Shown here: one piece after another, positions 1-9,050 of the stretch | How positions within the stretch are numbered: position 1 is the first letter of the stretch | Layout of the letters: each line of letters starts with the position of its first letter | Assembly (NCBI RefSeq): GCF_004167675.1 | Contig: NZ_SEZQ01000009.1 | Source: Aliivibrio finisterrensis_A | GTDB taxonomy: Bacteria; Pseudomonadota; Gammaproteobacteria; Enterobacterales; Vibrionaceae | DNA: 64,000 bases | Strand: one strand, 5' to 3' | Made by a program: the position numbers and the translations under genes | The notes under the pieces: generated by a model | Told to the model about the DNA's origin: nothing | The model's database searches: none | What the model saw: the letters and a program-made list of their open reading frames with translations, nothing else

Positions 1-872
1 ATCAGTTAGATTTTGGTTTCCGCAAAAAGCAAAGTAAAGCTATTGTTAATGTTCGTCATTGCCCAGTGCTTGTTCAGGAATTGGATCAACATTTAGAGTC
101 TTTATTTGCGTTATTGAACCAACTAAAAGGTAAAAAGCATCTAGGGCATGTTGAGCTTGTGCAAGCGGATAACGGCAGTGTTTTACTTATTCGCCATGTT
201 GCTGAGTTTAATGAGAAGGATCGTCAAGCCTTAGTGAATTATTGTGAAGAACGCAATTTTATCTTATACCTAATGCCTGAGAGTGACGTATTAACTCACG
301 TTTGTGGAGAAGAACCATATTATATAATTGATGGTGCTAAAATTTATTTTACACCGAAAGATTTCATTCAAGTGAATCGTCATGTTAATGACAAAATGGT
401 TGAACAAGCATTATCTTGGCTCAACCTAAAAGAAACAGATAGTGTGTTGGATTTGTTTTGTGGTCTTGGTAATTTTAGTTTACCTCTAGCTCAAAAAGTG
501 AAAAGCGTCGTTGGTATTGAAGGTGTGGATGAAATGGTTCAACGCGCTCAATCGAATGCAAAACGAAATGGACTAGATAATGTCACGTTTTATCAAGCAA
601 ATTTAGAAGAAGATATCACTGATCAAGTGTGGGCTAGCACAAAGTTTACAAAGATTTTACTCGATCCTGCCAGAGCAGGGGCTGCAGGAGTGATGGAAAC
701 TGTGGCAAAATTAACACCTCAAACCGTGGTTTATGTATCGTGCAACCCGGCAACGCTTGCACGCGATAGCCAATTACTTATTCAACACGGTTATAAGCTT
801 ACTAGGCTAGGTATGCTTGATATGTTCCCACATACAGGACATTTAGAATCTATGGCTTTGTTTGAGCGATAA
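1..872 (+). CDS. rlmD: 23S rRNA (uracil-5-)-methyltransferase RlmD, 5' end outside window
   Basis: This is the C-terminal part of the SAM-dependent enzyme that makes m5U1939 in 23S rRNA. The reading frame is open from base 3, so the gene continues upstream of the window; the first GTG at 66 is internal and not a start. About 290 residues are present, against roughly 430-440 for the family. The Rossmann SAM-binding motif DLFCGLGNFSLPLA and the catalytic-cysteine motif VSCNPATLARD are both visible. The N-terminal TRAM domain and the iron-sulfur cysteines would lie outside. The gene lies 71 bp upstream of relA on the same strand, as in E. coli, with no convincing terminator between, so co-transcription is possible. 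Identification rests on motifs and on the rlmD-relA order. Confidence 0.93.
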   Translation, partial: QLDFGFRKKQSKAIVNVRHCPVLVQELDQHLESLFALLNQLKGKKHLGHVELVQADNGSVLLIRHVAEFNEKDRQALVNYCEERNFILYLMPESDVLTHVCGEEPYYIIDGAKIYFTPKDFIQVNRHVNDKMVEQALSWLNLKETDSVLDLFCGLGNFSLPLAQKVKSVVGIEGVDEMVQRAQSNAKRNGLDNVTFYQANLEEDITDQVWASTKFTKILLDPARAGAAGVMETVAKLTPQTVVYVSCNPATLARDSQLLIQHGYKLTRLGMLDMFPHTGHLESMALFER

Positions 873-943
873 TTAGCGGTAATGCTAACTTAGCTTAAGA
901 AGTCTAAAAGAATCATTATAAAATTGGATTATAGGAAACGGAC

Positions 944-3181
944 ATGGTCGCAGTTCGCGGAGCACATCTTAAGGAAAATGAAGAGTTCGAGTTAGGTGAA
1001 TGGATCGCCAGCCTTGAACAAGATAAAAACACCTCAAAAAAATTGACTGAGGTGTATAAGCAATGTGAAGAGTTAGTCGCTTCTCATGAAGAAGGACAGC
1101 TCTTGCTATGGCGTGGTCGTGAGATGATCGAAATATTGATCACCTTAAGTATGGACAAGCCAACACTTATTGCCGCTCAATTATTCCCTTTAGTTTCCTC
1201 TGGTGTTTTAGACAGAGAAACGTTAACTGAGAACTACAATAAAGAAATTGAAAAATTGATTGATGGCGTTGAAGAGATGGACGCTATTGGTCAATTAAAT
1301 GCATCTGTAGATGCGGAGTCAGCCTCTTCTCAGGTGGATAATATTCGTCGAATGCTACTGGCGATGGTGGACGATTTTCGCTGTGTGATCATAAAGTTAG
1401 CAGAGCGTATCTGTAATTTACGTGAAGTTAAAAATGAGCCTGATGAAGTGCGCCGTGCTGCAGCAAAAGAGTGTAATAACCTATATGCACCATTAGCAAA
1501 CCGTTTAGGTATTGGTCAATTAAAGTGGGAAATTGAAGATTACTCTTTTCGTTACCAACACCCTGATACTTATAAAAAAATAGCTAAGCAGTTATCTGAG
1601 CGACGCATTGTTCGTGAGCAGTATATCGAAGATTTTGTCACAGGATTAAGTGATGAAATGCAAGAGTACAGCATTAATGCAGAAGTCAGCGGACGACCAA
1701 AACATATCTACAGCATTTGGCGCAAGATGCAGAAAAAAAGCTTGGAATTTGACGAGCTATTTGATGTGCGTGCGGTTCGTATTATTGCTGACAAACTGCA
1801 AGATTGTTATGCGGCTCTTGGTGTTGTTCATACCAAATTTAAGCATTTGCCAAGTGAATTTGACGATTATGTAGCGAATCCTAAGCCTAATGGATATCAG
1901 TCTATCCACACCGTGGTATTAGGCCCAGAAGGGAAGACGATTGAAATCCAGATCCGTACCAAGGATATGCATGAAGACTCAGAGCTAGGCGTTGCCGCGC
2001 ACTGGAAATACAAAGAAGGGTCATCAAACAGCAGTCGTAGTGGTTACGACGAAAAAATCACATGGCTACGTAAGCTGCTTGATTGGCAAGAAGAGATGTC
2101 TGATTCTGGCGAAATGCTGGATGAACTTCGCAGTCAAGTGTTTGATGATCGTGTTTATGCCTTTACGCCTCGTGGCGATGTCGTCGATTTACCAATGGGT
2201 GCAACACCGTTAGATTTTGCGTATCACATACACTCAGAAGTCGGACATCGTTGCATTGGTGCAAAAGTAGGGGGACGAATAGTTCCATTTACGCACCAAT
2301 TGAGCATGGGTGATCAAGTTGAAATTATCACACAAAAAGAGCCGAACCCATCACGAGATTGGTTAAACCCAACATTAGGTTTTGTTAACTCAGGCCGTGC
2401 TCGCGCTAAAATTAACGCATGGTTCAGAAAGCAGAGTCGAGAGAAGAATCTTGATGCAGGTAAAGAGATCTTAGAAACAGAGCTTGCTAAGATTGGCGGT
2501 ACATTAAAAGACGCTGAGCGCTATGCACTTAAGCGTTTTAATGTGAACTCGACAGATGAGCTTTTTGCAGGCGTAGGCAGTGGTGACTTACGTATTAACC
2601 AAGTGATTAATCATATTAATGCGTTAGTGAATAAACCGACTGCTGAGCAAGAAGATCAAAAGGCACTCGAACAACTGCAAGAGTTAGAAGCCAAAGCACA
2701 AGCACAAGCTCAAGCGCAAAATAAAAAGCGTAATGATGCGGTTGTCGTTGAAGGGGTTGATAACTTAATGACTCACCTTGCTCGTTGTTGTCAGCCGATC
2801 CCAGGAGATCCAATTGCCGGTTACATTACACAAGGGCGCGGCATTTCGGTTCACCGTAGCGATTGCGATCAATTAAACGAACTTCGTCATCATGCTGCTG
2901 AACGTATTATTGACACGGTGTGGGGCACAGGTTTTGAAGGGTCTTACATACTGACGCTACGAGTGACAGCAATGGATCGTTCAGGTTTGCTAAAAGATCT
3001 TACCAGCTTGTTTGCCAATGAAAAGGTGAAAGTCTCTGGGATGAAGAGCCGGAATGATCATAAGAAACAGCTGTTGATCATGGACTTTGATCTTGAAGTT
3101 TTTAATGCTGATATTTTGGTTCGATTACTCACACGAGTAGAGCAAGTGAAGGATGTAATAGAAGCTACACGACTTTCATAA
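944..3181 (+). CDS. relA: GTP pyrophosphokinase RelA ((p)ppGpp synthetase I)
   Basis: This is the ribosome-associated enzyme that makes pppGpp/ppGpp from ATP and GTP/GDP during amino-acid starvation. It has 745 residues, almost the same as the E. coli protein, and begins with the conserved MVAVRGAH. The order is a degenerate N-terminal HD region (RMLLAMVDDFRCVIIKLAER lacks the hydrolase HD pair, as in other RelA), the synthetase domain with the EFDDYVANPKPNGYQSIH motif near residue 305, a TGS domain (VYAFTPRGDVVDLP), a zinc-finger segment with ARCCQPIPGD, and a C-terminal ACT domain. The ATG at 944 follows an AGGAAAC ribosome-binding site. A strong terminator at 3240-3274 closes the unit. The mazEF genes found next to relA in E. 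coli are absent; a flagellin gene sits here instead. Confidence 0.97.
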   Translation: MVAVRGAHLKENEEFELGEWIASLEQDKNTSKKLTEVYKQCEELVASHEEGQLLLWRGREMIEILITLSMDKPTLIAAQLFPLVSSGVLDRETLTENYNKEIEKLIDGVEEMDAIGQLNASVDAESASSQVDNIRRMLLAMVDDFRCVIIKLAERICNLREVKNEPDEVRRAAAKECNNLYAPLANRLGIGQLKWEIEDYSFRYQHPDTYKKIAKQLSERRIVREQYIEDFVTGLSDEMQEYSINAEVSGRPKHIYSIWRKMQKKSLEFDELFDVRAVRIIADKLQDCYAALGVVHTKFKHLPSEFDDYVANPKPNGYQSIHTVVLGPEGKTIEIQIRTKDMHEDSELGVAAHWKYKEGSSNSSRSGYDEKITWLRKLLDWQEEMSDSGEMLDELRSQVFDDRVYAFTPRGDVVDLPMGATPLDFAYHIHSEVGHRCIGAKVGGRIVPFTHQLSMGDQVEIITQKEPNPSRDWLNPTLGFVNSGRARAKINAWFRKQSREKNLDAGKEILETELAKIGGTLKDAERYALKRFNVNSTDELFAGVGSGDLRINQVINHINALVNKPTAEQEDQKALEQLQELEAKAQAQAQAQNKKRNDAVVVEGVDNLMTHLARCCQPIPGDPIAGYITQGRGISVHRSDCDQLNELRHHAAERIIDTVWGTGFEGSYILTLRVTAMDRSGLLKDLTSLFANEKVKVSGMKSRNDHKKQLLIMDFDLEVFNADILVRLLTRVEQVKDVIEATRLS

Positions 3182-3239
3182 TAAATTTATCACTTGAATA
3201 GTTATTGTTAACTTATTGATAAATAATGTTTATCTTTTA

Positions 3240-3274
3240 AAGCCGAATGCATTTAATTGCATTCGGCTTTTTTA
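3240..3274 (+). terminator. Rho-independent terminator of relA
   Basis: A perfect 12-bp stem (AAGCCGAATGCA at 3240-3251 with TGCATTCGGCTT at 3258-3269), a six-base loop and a T run follow relA by about 60 bp. It separates relA from the flagellin promoter. Confidence 0.9.
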
Positions 3275-3287
3275 TTGAAAAAAAATC

Positions 3288-3314
3288 TCAAGTTCTGAAA
3301 TGGCAGGCCGTAAA
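3288..3314 (+). promoter_or_regulatory. Sigma-28 (FliA)-type promoter of the flagellin gene
   Basis: TCAAGTTC (3288-3295), an 11-bp spacer and GCCGTAAA (3307-3314) match the flagellar sigma-28 consensus TAAAGTTT-N11-GCCGATAA at 6 of 8 positions in each element. It lies about 70 bp upstream of the flagellin ATG and just after the relA terminator. This is a match by eye and the start site is untested. Confidence 0.65.
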
Positions 3315-3384
3315 TATATGTATCAACGATGAATTATAGGCTTCTATCCTATAACAATAAGTGAAGCCGACCGGAGCAAACATT

Positions 3385-4518
3385 ATGTCAATTTCAGTAA
3401 ATACAAACATCTCAGCAATGACAGCACAACGTTACATGAACAATGCAACTGCTGCACAAACTGATTCAATGGAGAAATTGTCTTCAGGTTCAAAAATCAA
3501 CAGCGCCGCTGATGATGCTTCTGGTCTGCAGATCTCAAATCGTATGACAGCACAAACTCGTGGCTTAGACGTTGCGGTTCGTAACGCTAACGAGGGTATG
3601 TCAATTGCGCAAACAGCAGAAGGCGCAATGAAAGAAACAACGAATGTCCTTCAACGTTTACGTGATTTATCTCTTCAATCAGCAAATGGTTCAAATACAG
3701 ACGCAGATCGTCAAGCAATGCAAGAAGAAGCAAGTTCACTAACTGATGAGCTGAACCGTATTGCAGAGACTACATCTTTTGGTGGTACTCGTTTAATTAA
3801 CGGTGAGTTTGGTACAAAATCTTCCCAAATTGGTGCTGATTCAGGTGAAGCAGTAGCAATGACATTAAACAGCATGCGTGCTGACGAAGCGACAATGGGT
3901 GGTAAATCTTACTTCGCTGAAGAAGGTCGTGATATCAATTGGAAAGTAGGTGCAGAAAACACGCAGTTTAATGTGACATACAATGATAAAAATGGTAATC
4001 CTCAAGAAATCAACATCTCAGCAAAATCGGGTGATGATATTGAAGAATTAGCAACGTACATTAACGGTCAAACTAACGAGCTAAGCGCATCGGTAACTGA
4101 AGATGGCGTACTGCAAGTATTTATGTCAGGCGAAACTATCTCTTCACCATTAGAGTTCAATGGCTCTCTAGCGAATGAATTAAAAATGGGTGGTGAGTCA
4201 GACGATACTGTAGCATCTATGGACCTAACAACTGTTGGCGGCGCACAGCGTTCAATTGATGTGATTGATGCCGCTCTAGAATACGTTGATGGTAATCGTG
4301 CTTCATTAGGTGCATTCCAAAACCGTTTTGAAAGTGCAGTTAAAAACTTAACTAACATTAACGAAAACATCACGGATTCAAATAGCCAAATTAAAGACAC
4401 TGATTTTGCTAAAGAGACAACAAACTTAACGAAGACACAAATTTTAAGTCAATCAAGTTCATCAATTTTGGCACAAGCGAAACAAGCACCAAATATGGCA
4501 ATGAGTTTATTAGGTTAA
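3385..4518 (+). CDS. flaF: Flagellin (solitary, FlaF-like)
   Basis: This is a structural subunit of the polar flagellar filament, exported through the flagellar type III apparatus. The conserved N-terminal D0/D1 region (SISVNTNISAMTAQRYMNNA, then LSSGSKINSAADDASGLQIS) and C-terminal D1/D0 region (RSIDVIDAALEYVDGNRASLGAFQNRF, ending QAKQAPNMAMSLLG) are intact around a short variable middle. The start is placed at the ATG at 3385, giving 377 residues: it follows a GGAG site and gives the usual MSISVNTN, while the upstream in-frame GTG at 3361 would add eight atypical residues. The gene has its own sigma-28-type promoter and terminator and sits alone between relA and mazG, away from other flagellar genes. 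The symbol flaF rests on my memory of the V. fischeri arrangement. Confidence 0.93.
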   Translation: MSISVNTNISAMTAQRYMNNATAAQTDSMEKLSSGSKINSAADDASGLQISNRMTAQTRGLDVAVRNANEGMSIAQTAEGAMKETTNVLQRLRDLSLQSANGSNTDADRQAMQEEASSLTDELNRIAETTSFGGTRLINGEFGTKSSQIGADSGEAVAMTLNSMRADEATMGGKSYFAEEGRDINWKVGAENTQFNVTYNDKNGNPQEINISAKSGDDIEELATYINGQTNELSASVTEDGVLQVFMSGETISSPLEFNGSLANELKMGGESDDTVASMDLTTVGGAQRSIDVIDAALEYVDGNRASLGAFQNRFESAVKNLTNINENITDSNSQIKDTDFAKETTNLTKTQILSQSSSSILAQAKQAPNMAMSLLG

Positions 4519-4560
4519 GTTAATAAAAAGCCTTCTTAATTTAAGGCGAATGTATTTTTA

Positions 4561-4598
4561 AAAAAGCGGTGACTATAATAGTCACCGCTTTTTTTTGT
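4561..4598 (+). terminator. Rho-independent terminator of the flagellin gene
   Basis: AAGCGGTGACTA pairs with TAGTCACCGCTT around a short loop and is followed by a run of eight T. It lies about 45 bp after the flagellin stop and just before the mazG start region. Confidence 0.88.
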
Positions 4599-4619
4599 TT
4601 TTAAATCGAAGGGATAGAT

Positions 4620-5441
4620 ATGGCCGCTCAAAATAATATTGAACAGTTACTCTCAATAATGGCTCAATTAAGAGACAAAGAATCCGGTTGTCTGTGGGAT
4701 AGAAAGCAGACGTTTGATTCTATTATTCCCCATACAATAGAAGAGACTTATGAAGTAGTGGATGCGATTCATAAGAAGGACTGGGAGAACTTAAAAGAAG
4801 AATTAGGTGATTTACTATTCCAAGTTGTTTTCTACGCTCAAATGGCGAAAGAGGACGGCTTGTTTGATTTTAGTGATGTGGTTGATACATTAAATGAAAA
4901 ATTGGTTCGCAGGCATTCTCATGTATTCAGTGATGAGGTGTTTTCATCAGAAGAAGAGATCATTGCGAATTGGGATAAAGTAAAGCAACAAGAGCGCTTA
5001 GAAAAAGAAGCGTTAAATAACATATCCCAAGAGCAAGGGAGCATATTAGATTCAGTCCCTACCGCTTTACCTGGGTTATTACGAGCAAATAAAATCCAGA
5101 AGCAGTGTGCTAAAGTTGGTTTTGATTGGGATGAATTACAGCCAGTTGCAGATAAAGTAAATGAAGAAGTGGCAGAGGTATTAGAAGAGGCACTGAAAAA
5201 GCCGAGAAATGAAGCCAAACTGGAAGAAGAATTGGGGGATTTATTTTTTGCTGCAGTAAATTTTTCACGTCATTTAGGAAAAAATCCAGAGCAAGCTTTA
5301 TGTAAGGCAAATGATAAATTTGAGCGTCGTTTTCGTCAAATTGAAGCGAACGTCGCCAAAAAGAATAAAAAAATAGAGCAATGTGATTTAAATGAACTAG
5401 ACTCTGAATGGGAAAAAGTGAAGCAAAGCGAGCGGAATTGA
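4620..5441 (+). CDS. mazG: Nucleoside triphosphate pyrophosphohydrolase MazG
   Basis: This enzyme hydrolyses (d)NTPs to the monophosphate and PPi. It cleans the nucleotide pool and, in E. coli, limits ppGpp accumulation. The 273-residue protein has the family's two MazG domains: the first with the metal-binding helices EETYEVVDAI and ELGDLLFQVVFYAQ, the second with NEEVAEVLEEAL and ELGDLFFAAVNFSRHLG. The start ATG at 4620 has a GAAGG site upstream. As in E. coli it lies between relA and pyrG, but mazEF is missing and a flagellin gene with its own terminator separates mazG from relA, so mazG must use a promoter in the short gap or read-through. Confidence 0.95.
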   Translation: MAAQNNIEQLLSIMAQLRDKESGCLWDRKQTFDSIIPHTIEETYEVVDAIHKKDWENLKEELGDLLFQVVFYAQMAKEDGLFDFSDVVDTLNEKLVRRHSHVFSDEVFSSEEEIIANWDKVKQQERLEKEALNNISQEQGSILDSVPTALPGLLRANKIQKQCAKVGFDWDELQPVADKVNEEVAEVLEEALKKPRNEAKLEEELGDLFFAAVNFSRHLGKNPEQALCKANDKFERRFRQIEANVAKKNKKIEQCDLNELDSEWEKVKQSERN

Positions 5442-5484
5442 TTTGGAGCAAAAAATAAATCAATTAACTGTGATACTTTTCACG

Positions 5485-5513
5485 TTGTGGCGATAAAGCG
5501 GTTCTGGTATATT
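5485..5513 (+). promoter_or_regulatory. Candidate sigma-70 promoter upstream of pyrG
   Basis: TTGTGG (5485-5490), a 17-bp spacer and TATATT (5508-5513) lie about 60 bp before pyrG. The -10 is good (5 of 6) and the -35 weak (TTG only), so this is a tentative visual call. Confidence 0.35.
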
Positions 5514-5571
5514 CATTTCCCGTCCAGATAAAATCCATTTTATTCCTCATTACACCAATTTCAGGTAACGT

Positions 5572-7212
5572 ATGACGACGAATTACATTTTTGTAACTGG
5601 CGGGGTTGTATCCTCACTAGGTAAAGGTATTGCAGCAGCATCATTAGCAGCTATTCTTGAAGCTCGTGGCTTAAAAGTCACTATGATGAAGCTTGACCCA
5701 TACATCAACGTTGATCCAGGCACAATGAGCCCTACTCAACACGGTGAAGTATTCGTCACGGAAGACGGCGCAGAAACCGATCTAGACTTAGGTCACTACG
5801 AGCGCTTCATCCGCACCAAAATGACTAAGCGTAACAACTTTACCGCTGGTCGTGTATACGCAGATGTTCTACGTAAAGAACGTCGCGGTGACTACTTAGG
5901 TGCAACAATCCAAGTTATCCCTCATATTACTAATGCGATTAAAGAACGTGTTATTTCTGGCGCTGAAGGCCACGATATCGCAATCGTAGAAGTTGGTGGT
6001 ACCGTTGGTGATATCGAATCTCTACCGTTCATGGAAGCGATTCGTCAACTTGCTGTTGAGCTAGGCCGTGAACACACAATGTTTATGCACTTAACTCTTG
6101 TTCCTTATTTAGGTGCAGCGGGTGAGCTTAAAACTAAGCCGACTCAACACTCAGTAAAAGAACTACTATCTATCGGTATCCAACCAGATATCCTAGTTTG
6201 TCGTTCTGATCGTGTTATCCCAGCGAACGAACGTAAGAAAATTGCTCTTTTCTGTAATGTTCAAGAAAAAGCAGTTATCTCAATGAAAGATGTAGATTCA
6301 ATCTACAAAATCCCACAATTAATCCGAGCGCAGGGTACTGATGATTTAGTATGTCAACGCTTTGGCATCACAGCTCCAGAAGCGGATCTGTCTGAGTGGG
6401 AACAAGTAATTTATGAAGAAGCGAACCCAACTGGTGAAGTTACTATCGGTATGGTTGGTAAATACATTGAATTACCAGACGCTTACAAGTCAGTAAACGA
6501 AGCATTAAAACATGCGGGCTTGAAAAATCGTCTAAACGTCACTATTAAATATGTAGACTCGCAAGATGTTGAGTCTAAAGGTACTGAAATCCTAGAAGGC
6601 CTAGATGCAATTCTAGTTCCTGGTGGTTTCGGTGACCGCGGTGTTGAAGGCAAGATCCTTGCTGCTCAATACGCTCGTGAAAATGCAGTACCATATTTAG
6701 GAATCTGTCTTGGTATGCAAGTTGCGCTGATTGAATATGCGCGTAACGTTGCTAATATGGAAGGGGCTCACTCTTCTGAATTCTCTAAAGACACGAAATT
6801 CCCAGTTGTTGGTCTAATCACTGAGTGGATTGATGGGGAAGGTAATGTTGAAGAACGTACTGAGAAATCTGATTTAGGCGGTACAATGCGCCTTGGTTCT
6901 CAGCTATGTCACCTTGCAAAAGGTTCTAAAGCTCGTGAGCTTTACGGTAACGCAACTGTTGAAGAGCGTCACCGTCACCGTTATGAAGTAAACAACAATT
7001 TACTTCCTCAGCTTGAAAAAGCCGGTCTTAAAATTTCTGGTCTATCAGCTGATAAGAAGCTTGTGGAAATTATTGAACTTCCTAACCACCCATGGTTTGT
7101 GGCTGCTCAATTCCACCCAGAATTCACATCAACACCTCGTGATGGTCATCCATTATTTGAAGGTTTTGTTAAAGCAGCAGGCGAAAACGCTCGCGGTGAA
7201 TTCGAAAAGTAA
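5572..7212 (+). CDS. pyrG: CTP synthase
   Basis: This enzyme makes CTP from UTP, ATP and glutamine, the last step of pyrimidine nucleotide synthesis. It has 546 residues, one more than E. coli PyrG. The N-terminal synthetase domain starts TTNYIFVTGGVVSSLGKG (P-loop-like, phosphate binding). The C-terminal class I glutamine amidotransferase domain carries the nucleophile in LGICLGMQ (Cys379) and the His/Glu pair in FHPEFTSTP. Codon use is strongly biased, as expected for a highly expressed gene. It lies between mazG and eno, the standard gammaproteobacterial order, with a 78-bp gap to eno and no obvious terminator, so some eno transcripts may start here. Confidence 0.98.
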   Translation: MTTNYIFVTGGVVSSLGKGIAAASLAAILEARGLKVTMMKLDPYINVDPGTMSPTQHGEVFVTEDGAETDLDLGHYERFIRTKMTKRNNFTAGRVYADVLRKERRGDYLGATIQVIPHITNAIKERVISGAEGHDIAIVEVGGTVGDIESLPFMEAIRQLAVELGREHTMFMHLTLVPYLGAAGELKTKPTQHSVKELLSIGIQPDILVCRSDRVIPANERKKIALFCNVQEKAVISMKDVDSIYKIPQLIRAQGTDDLVCQRFGITAPEADLSEWEQVIYEEANPTGEVTIGMVGKYIELPDAYKSVNEALKHAGLKNRLNVTIKYVDSQDVESKGTEILEGLDAILVPGGFGDRGVEGKILAAQYARENAVPYLGICLGMQVALIEYARNVANMEGAHSSEFSKDTKFPVVGLITEWIDGEGNVEERTEKSDLGGTMRLGSQLCHLAKGSKARELYGNATVEERHRHRYEVNNNLLPQLEKAGLKISGLSADKKLVEIIELPNHPWFVAAQFHPEFTSTPRDGHPLFEGFVKAAGENARGEFEK

Positions 7213-7290
7213 TAGGATTTACGGATAGCTGCTCAATGTTGTAGCAGCTATTTTTAGCTTTTAAATTAAAGATAAAGTAGAGGAAACACA

Positions 7291-8589
7291 ATGTCTAAGA
7301 TCGTTAAAGTTCTAGGTCGTGAAATCATCGATTCTCGTGGTAACCCAACAGTTGAAGCTGAAGTTCACCTAGAAAGTGGTTTTGTAGGTATGGCTGCTGC
7401 TCCATCTGGCGCATCTACAGGTTCTCGTGAAGCTCTTGAGCTACGTGATGGCGACAAATCTCGTTTCCTAGGTAAAGGTGTTCTTAAAGCTATCGCAGCT
7501 GTAAATGGTCCAATCGCAGAAGCTCTAATCGGCAAAGACGCGAAAAACCAAGCTGAAATCGACCAAATCATGATCGATTTAGACGGTACAGAAAACAAAG
7601 CAAACTTTGGTGCTAACGCAATCCTTGCTGTTTCTCTAGCGAATGCTAAAGCAGCTGCAGCAGCTAAGTCTATGCCTCTTTACGCTCACATTGCTGACCT
7701 AAACGGCACTCCTGGCGTATTCTCTATGCCTCTACCAATGATGAACATCATCAACGGTGGTGAGCACGCTGATAACAACGTTGACATCCAAGAGTTCATG
7801 ATCCAACCAGTTGGCGCTAAAACTCTTAAAGAAGCTCTACGTATCGGTGCTGAAGTATTCCACAACCTAGCTAAAGTTCTTAAGTCTAAAGGCTACAGCA
7901 CTGCAGTTGGTGATGAAGGTGGTTTCGCTCCTAACCTTAAATCTAACGCTGAAGCTCTAGAAGTTATCGCAGAAGCTGTTGCAGCTGCTGGTTACGAGCT
8001 AGGTAAAGACGTTACTCTTGCTATGGACTGTGCTGCTTCTGAGTTCTTCAACAAAGAAGACGGCATCTACGACCTTAAAGGCGAAGGTAAGAAATTTACT
8101 GCTGAAGAGTTCAACCATTACCTAGCTGGTCTTGTTGAGCAATTCCCAATCGTATCTATCGAAGATGGTCTTGACGAGTCTGATTGGACTGGTTTCAAAC
8201 ACCAAACTGAACTTCTAGGCGACAAAATCCAACTAGTTGGTGACGATCTATTCGTTACAAACACTAAGATTCTTGCTCGTGGTATCGAAGAAGGCATCAC
8301 TAACTCAATCCTTATCAAGTTCAACCAAATCGGTTCACTTACAGAGACTCTAGCTGCAATCAAGATGGCTAAAGATGCTGGTTTCACAGCAGTTATCTCT
8401 CACCGTTCTGGCGAAACTGAAGATGCAACAATTGCTGATCTAGCAGTTGGTACAGCTGCAGGTCAAATCAAAACTGGTTCTATGAGCCGTTCTGACCGTG
8501 TTGCTAAGTACAACCAACTAATCCGTATCGAAGAAGCTCTAGGTGAACTAGCGCCATTCAACGGTCTTAAAGAAGTTAAAGGTCAATAA
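7291..8589 (+). CDS. eno: Enolase (2-phosphoglycerate dehydratase)
   Basis: This is the glycolytic enzyme converting 2-phosphoglycerate to phosphoenolpyruvate; in many proteobacteria it is also a component of the RNA degradosome. It has 432 residues, the same length as E. coli. The sequence shows the substrate loop PSGASTGSREALELRD, the GDEGGFAP catalytic region, magnesium ligands in AMDCAASEF, SIEDGLDESDW and GDDLFVTN, and the catalytic lysine segment ILIKFNQIG. An AGAGGAAAC ribosome-binding site precedes the ATG. Codon bias is extreme (CTA/CTT Leu, GGT Gly, GAA Glu). A terminator at 8649-8678 ends the unit. Confidence 0.99.
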   Translation: MSKIVKVLGREIIDSRGNPTVEAEVHLESGFVGMAAAPSGASTGSREALELRDGDKSRFLGKGVLKAIAAVNGPIAEALIGKDAKNQAEIDQIMIDLDGTENKANFGANAILAVSLANAKAAAAAKSMPLYAHIADLNGTPGVFSMPLPMMNIINGGEHADNNVDIQEFMIQPVGAKTLKEALRIGAEVFHNLAKVLKSKGYSTAVGDEGGFAPNLKSNAEALEVIAEAVAAAGYELGKDVTLAMDCAASEFFNKEDGIYDLKGEGKKFTAEEFNHYLAGLVEQFPIVSIEDGLDESDWTGFKHQTELLGDKIQLVGDDLFVTNTKILARGIEEGITNSILIKFNQIGSLTETLAAIKMAKDAGFTAVISHRSGETEDATIADLAVGTAAGQIKTGSMSRSDRVAKYNQLIRIEEALGELAPFNGLKEVKGQ

Positions 8590-8648
8590 TCTCAATTCTT
8601 GAGAGTATGACTTTATTCTTTAATCGTTCGATTAGAATTTAGATATAA

Positions 8649-8678
8649 AAACCGTCTCATTTGAGGCGGTTTTTTTTA
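8649..8678 (+). terminator. Rho-independent terminator of eno
   Basis: AACCGTCTCA and TGAGGCGGTT form a stem with one G-T pair and a tight loop, followed by eight T, about 60 bp after the eno stop. Confidence 0.88.
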
Positions 8679-8762
8679 TTTCAGTAAGACAGCTAGTGAA
8701 GTTCTAATGATGGATTGATATAGTTAGCTTTCTTTTATCATTGCCAATTTTTTGGAGCAACT

Positions 8763-9047
8763 ATGCGCGTGTTCGCCCTTTTACTTGTACTTGTTTTCGG
8801 CTGGCTTCAATATACTTTGTGGTTAGGTAAAAATGGTATTTCAGATTATTCGCAAGTATCAAGTGATGTCGCTCTGCAAGAAGAGGTGAACCAAGGCTTA
8901 AGAAATCGTAATCAACAGATGTTTGCTGAAATTGACGATTTGAAAAAAGGCTCAGAAGCGATTGAAGAAAGAGCCCGTCATGAATTGGGAATGATAAAAA
9001 AAGGCGAAACTTTTTACCGAATCATAGATGAAAATAGTGAGGGTTAA
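8763..9047 (+). CDS. ftsB: Cell division protein FtsB
   Basis: This small bitopic inner-membrane protein of the FtsQLB divisome complex helps activate septal peptidoglycan synthesis. The 94-residue protein has a short cytoplasmic start, one transmembrane helix (residues about 3-21, VFALLLVLVFGWLQYTLWLG) and a periplasmic coiled coil (about 35-75) ending in the conserved ARHELGMIKKGETFYRI. It is the first gene of a close-packed operon running through ispD, ispF, truD, surE, pcm, nlpD and rpoS, the usual gammaproteobacterial layout. The gap to the next start is three bases. Confidence 0.94.
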   Translation: MRVFALLLVLVFGWLQYTLWLGKNGISDYSQVSSDVALQEEVNQGLRNRNQQMFAEIDDLKKGSEAIEERARHELGMIKKGETFYRIIDENSEG

Positions 9048-9050
9048 TTG

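Noticed and set aside
873..888. Terminator between rlmD and relA (TTAGC/GCTAA dyad)
   Set aside because: Five-bp AT-rich stem without a T run; too weak for an intrinsic terminator.
3301..3320. Sigma-54 promoter (TGGCAG...) upstream of the flagellin gene
   Set aside because: The TGGCA element lacks the TTGC partner at the required distance; the sigma-28 reading fits both boxes.
4068..4400. Minus-strand ORF of 110 codons inside the flagellin gene
   Set aside because: Fully inside a strongly conserved gene on the other strand, composition explained by it, no ribosome-binding site.
5110..5463. Minus-strand ORF of 117 codons over mazG
   Set aside because: Antisense shadow of mazG with low-complexity hydrophobic product and no family features.
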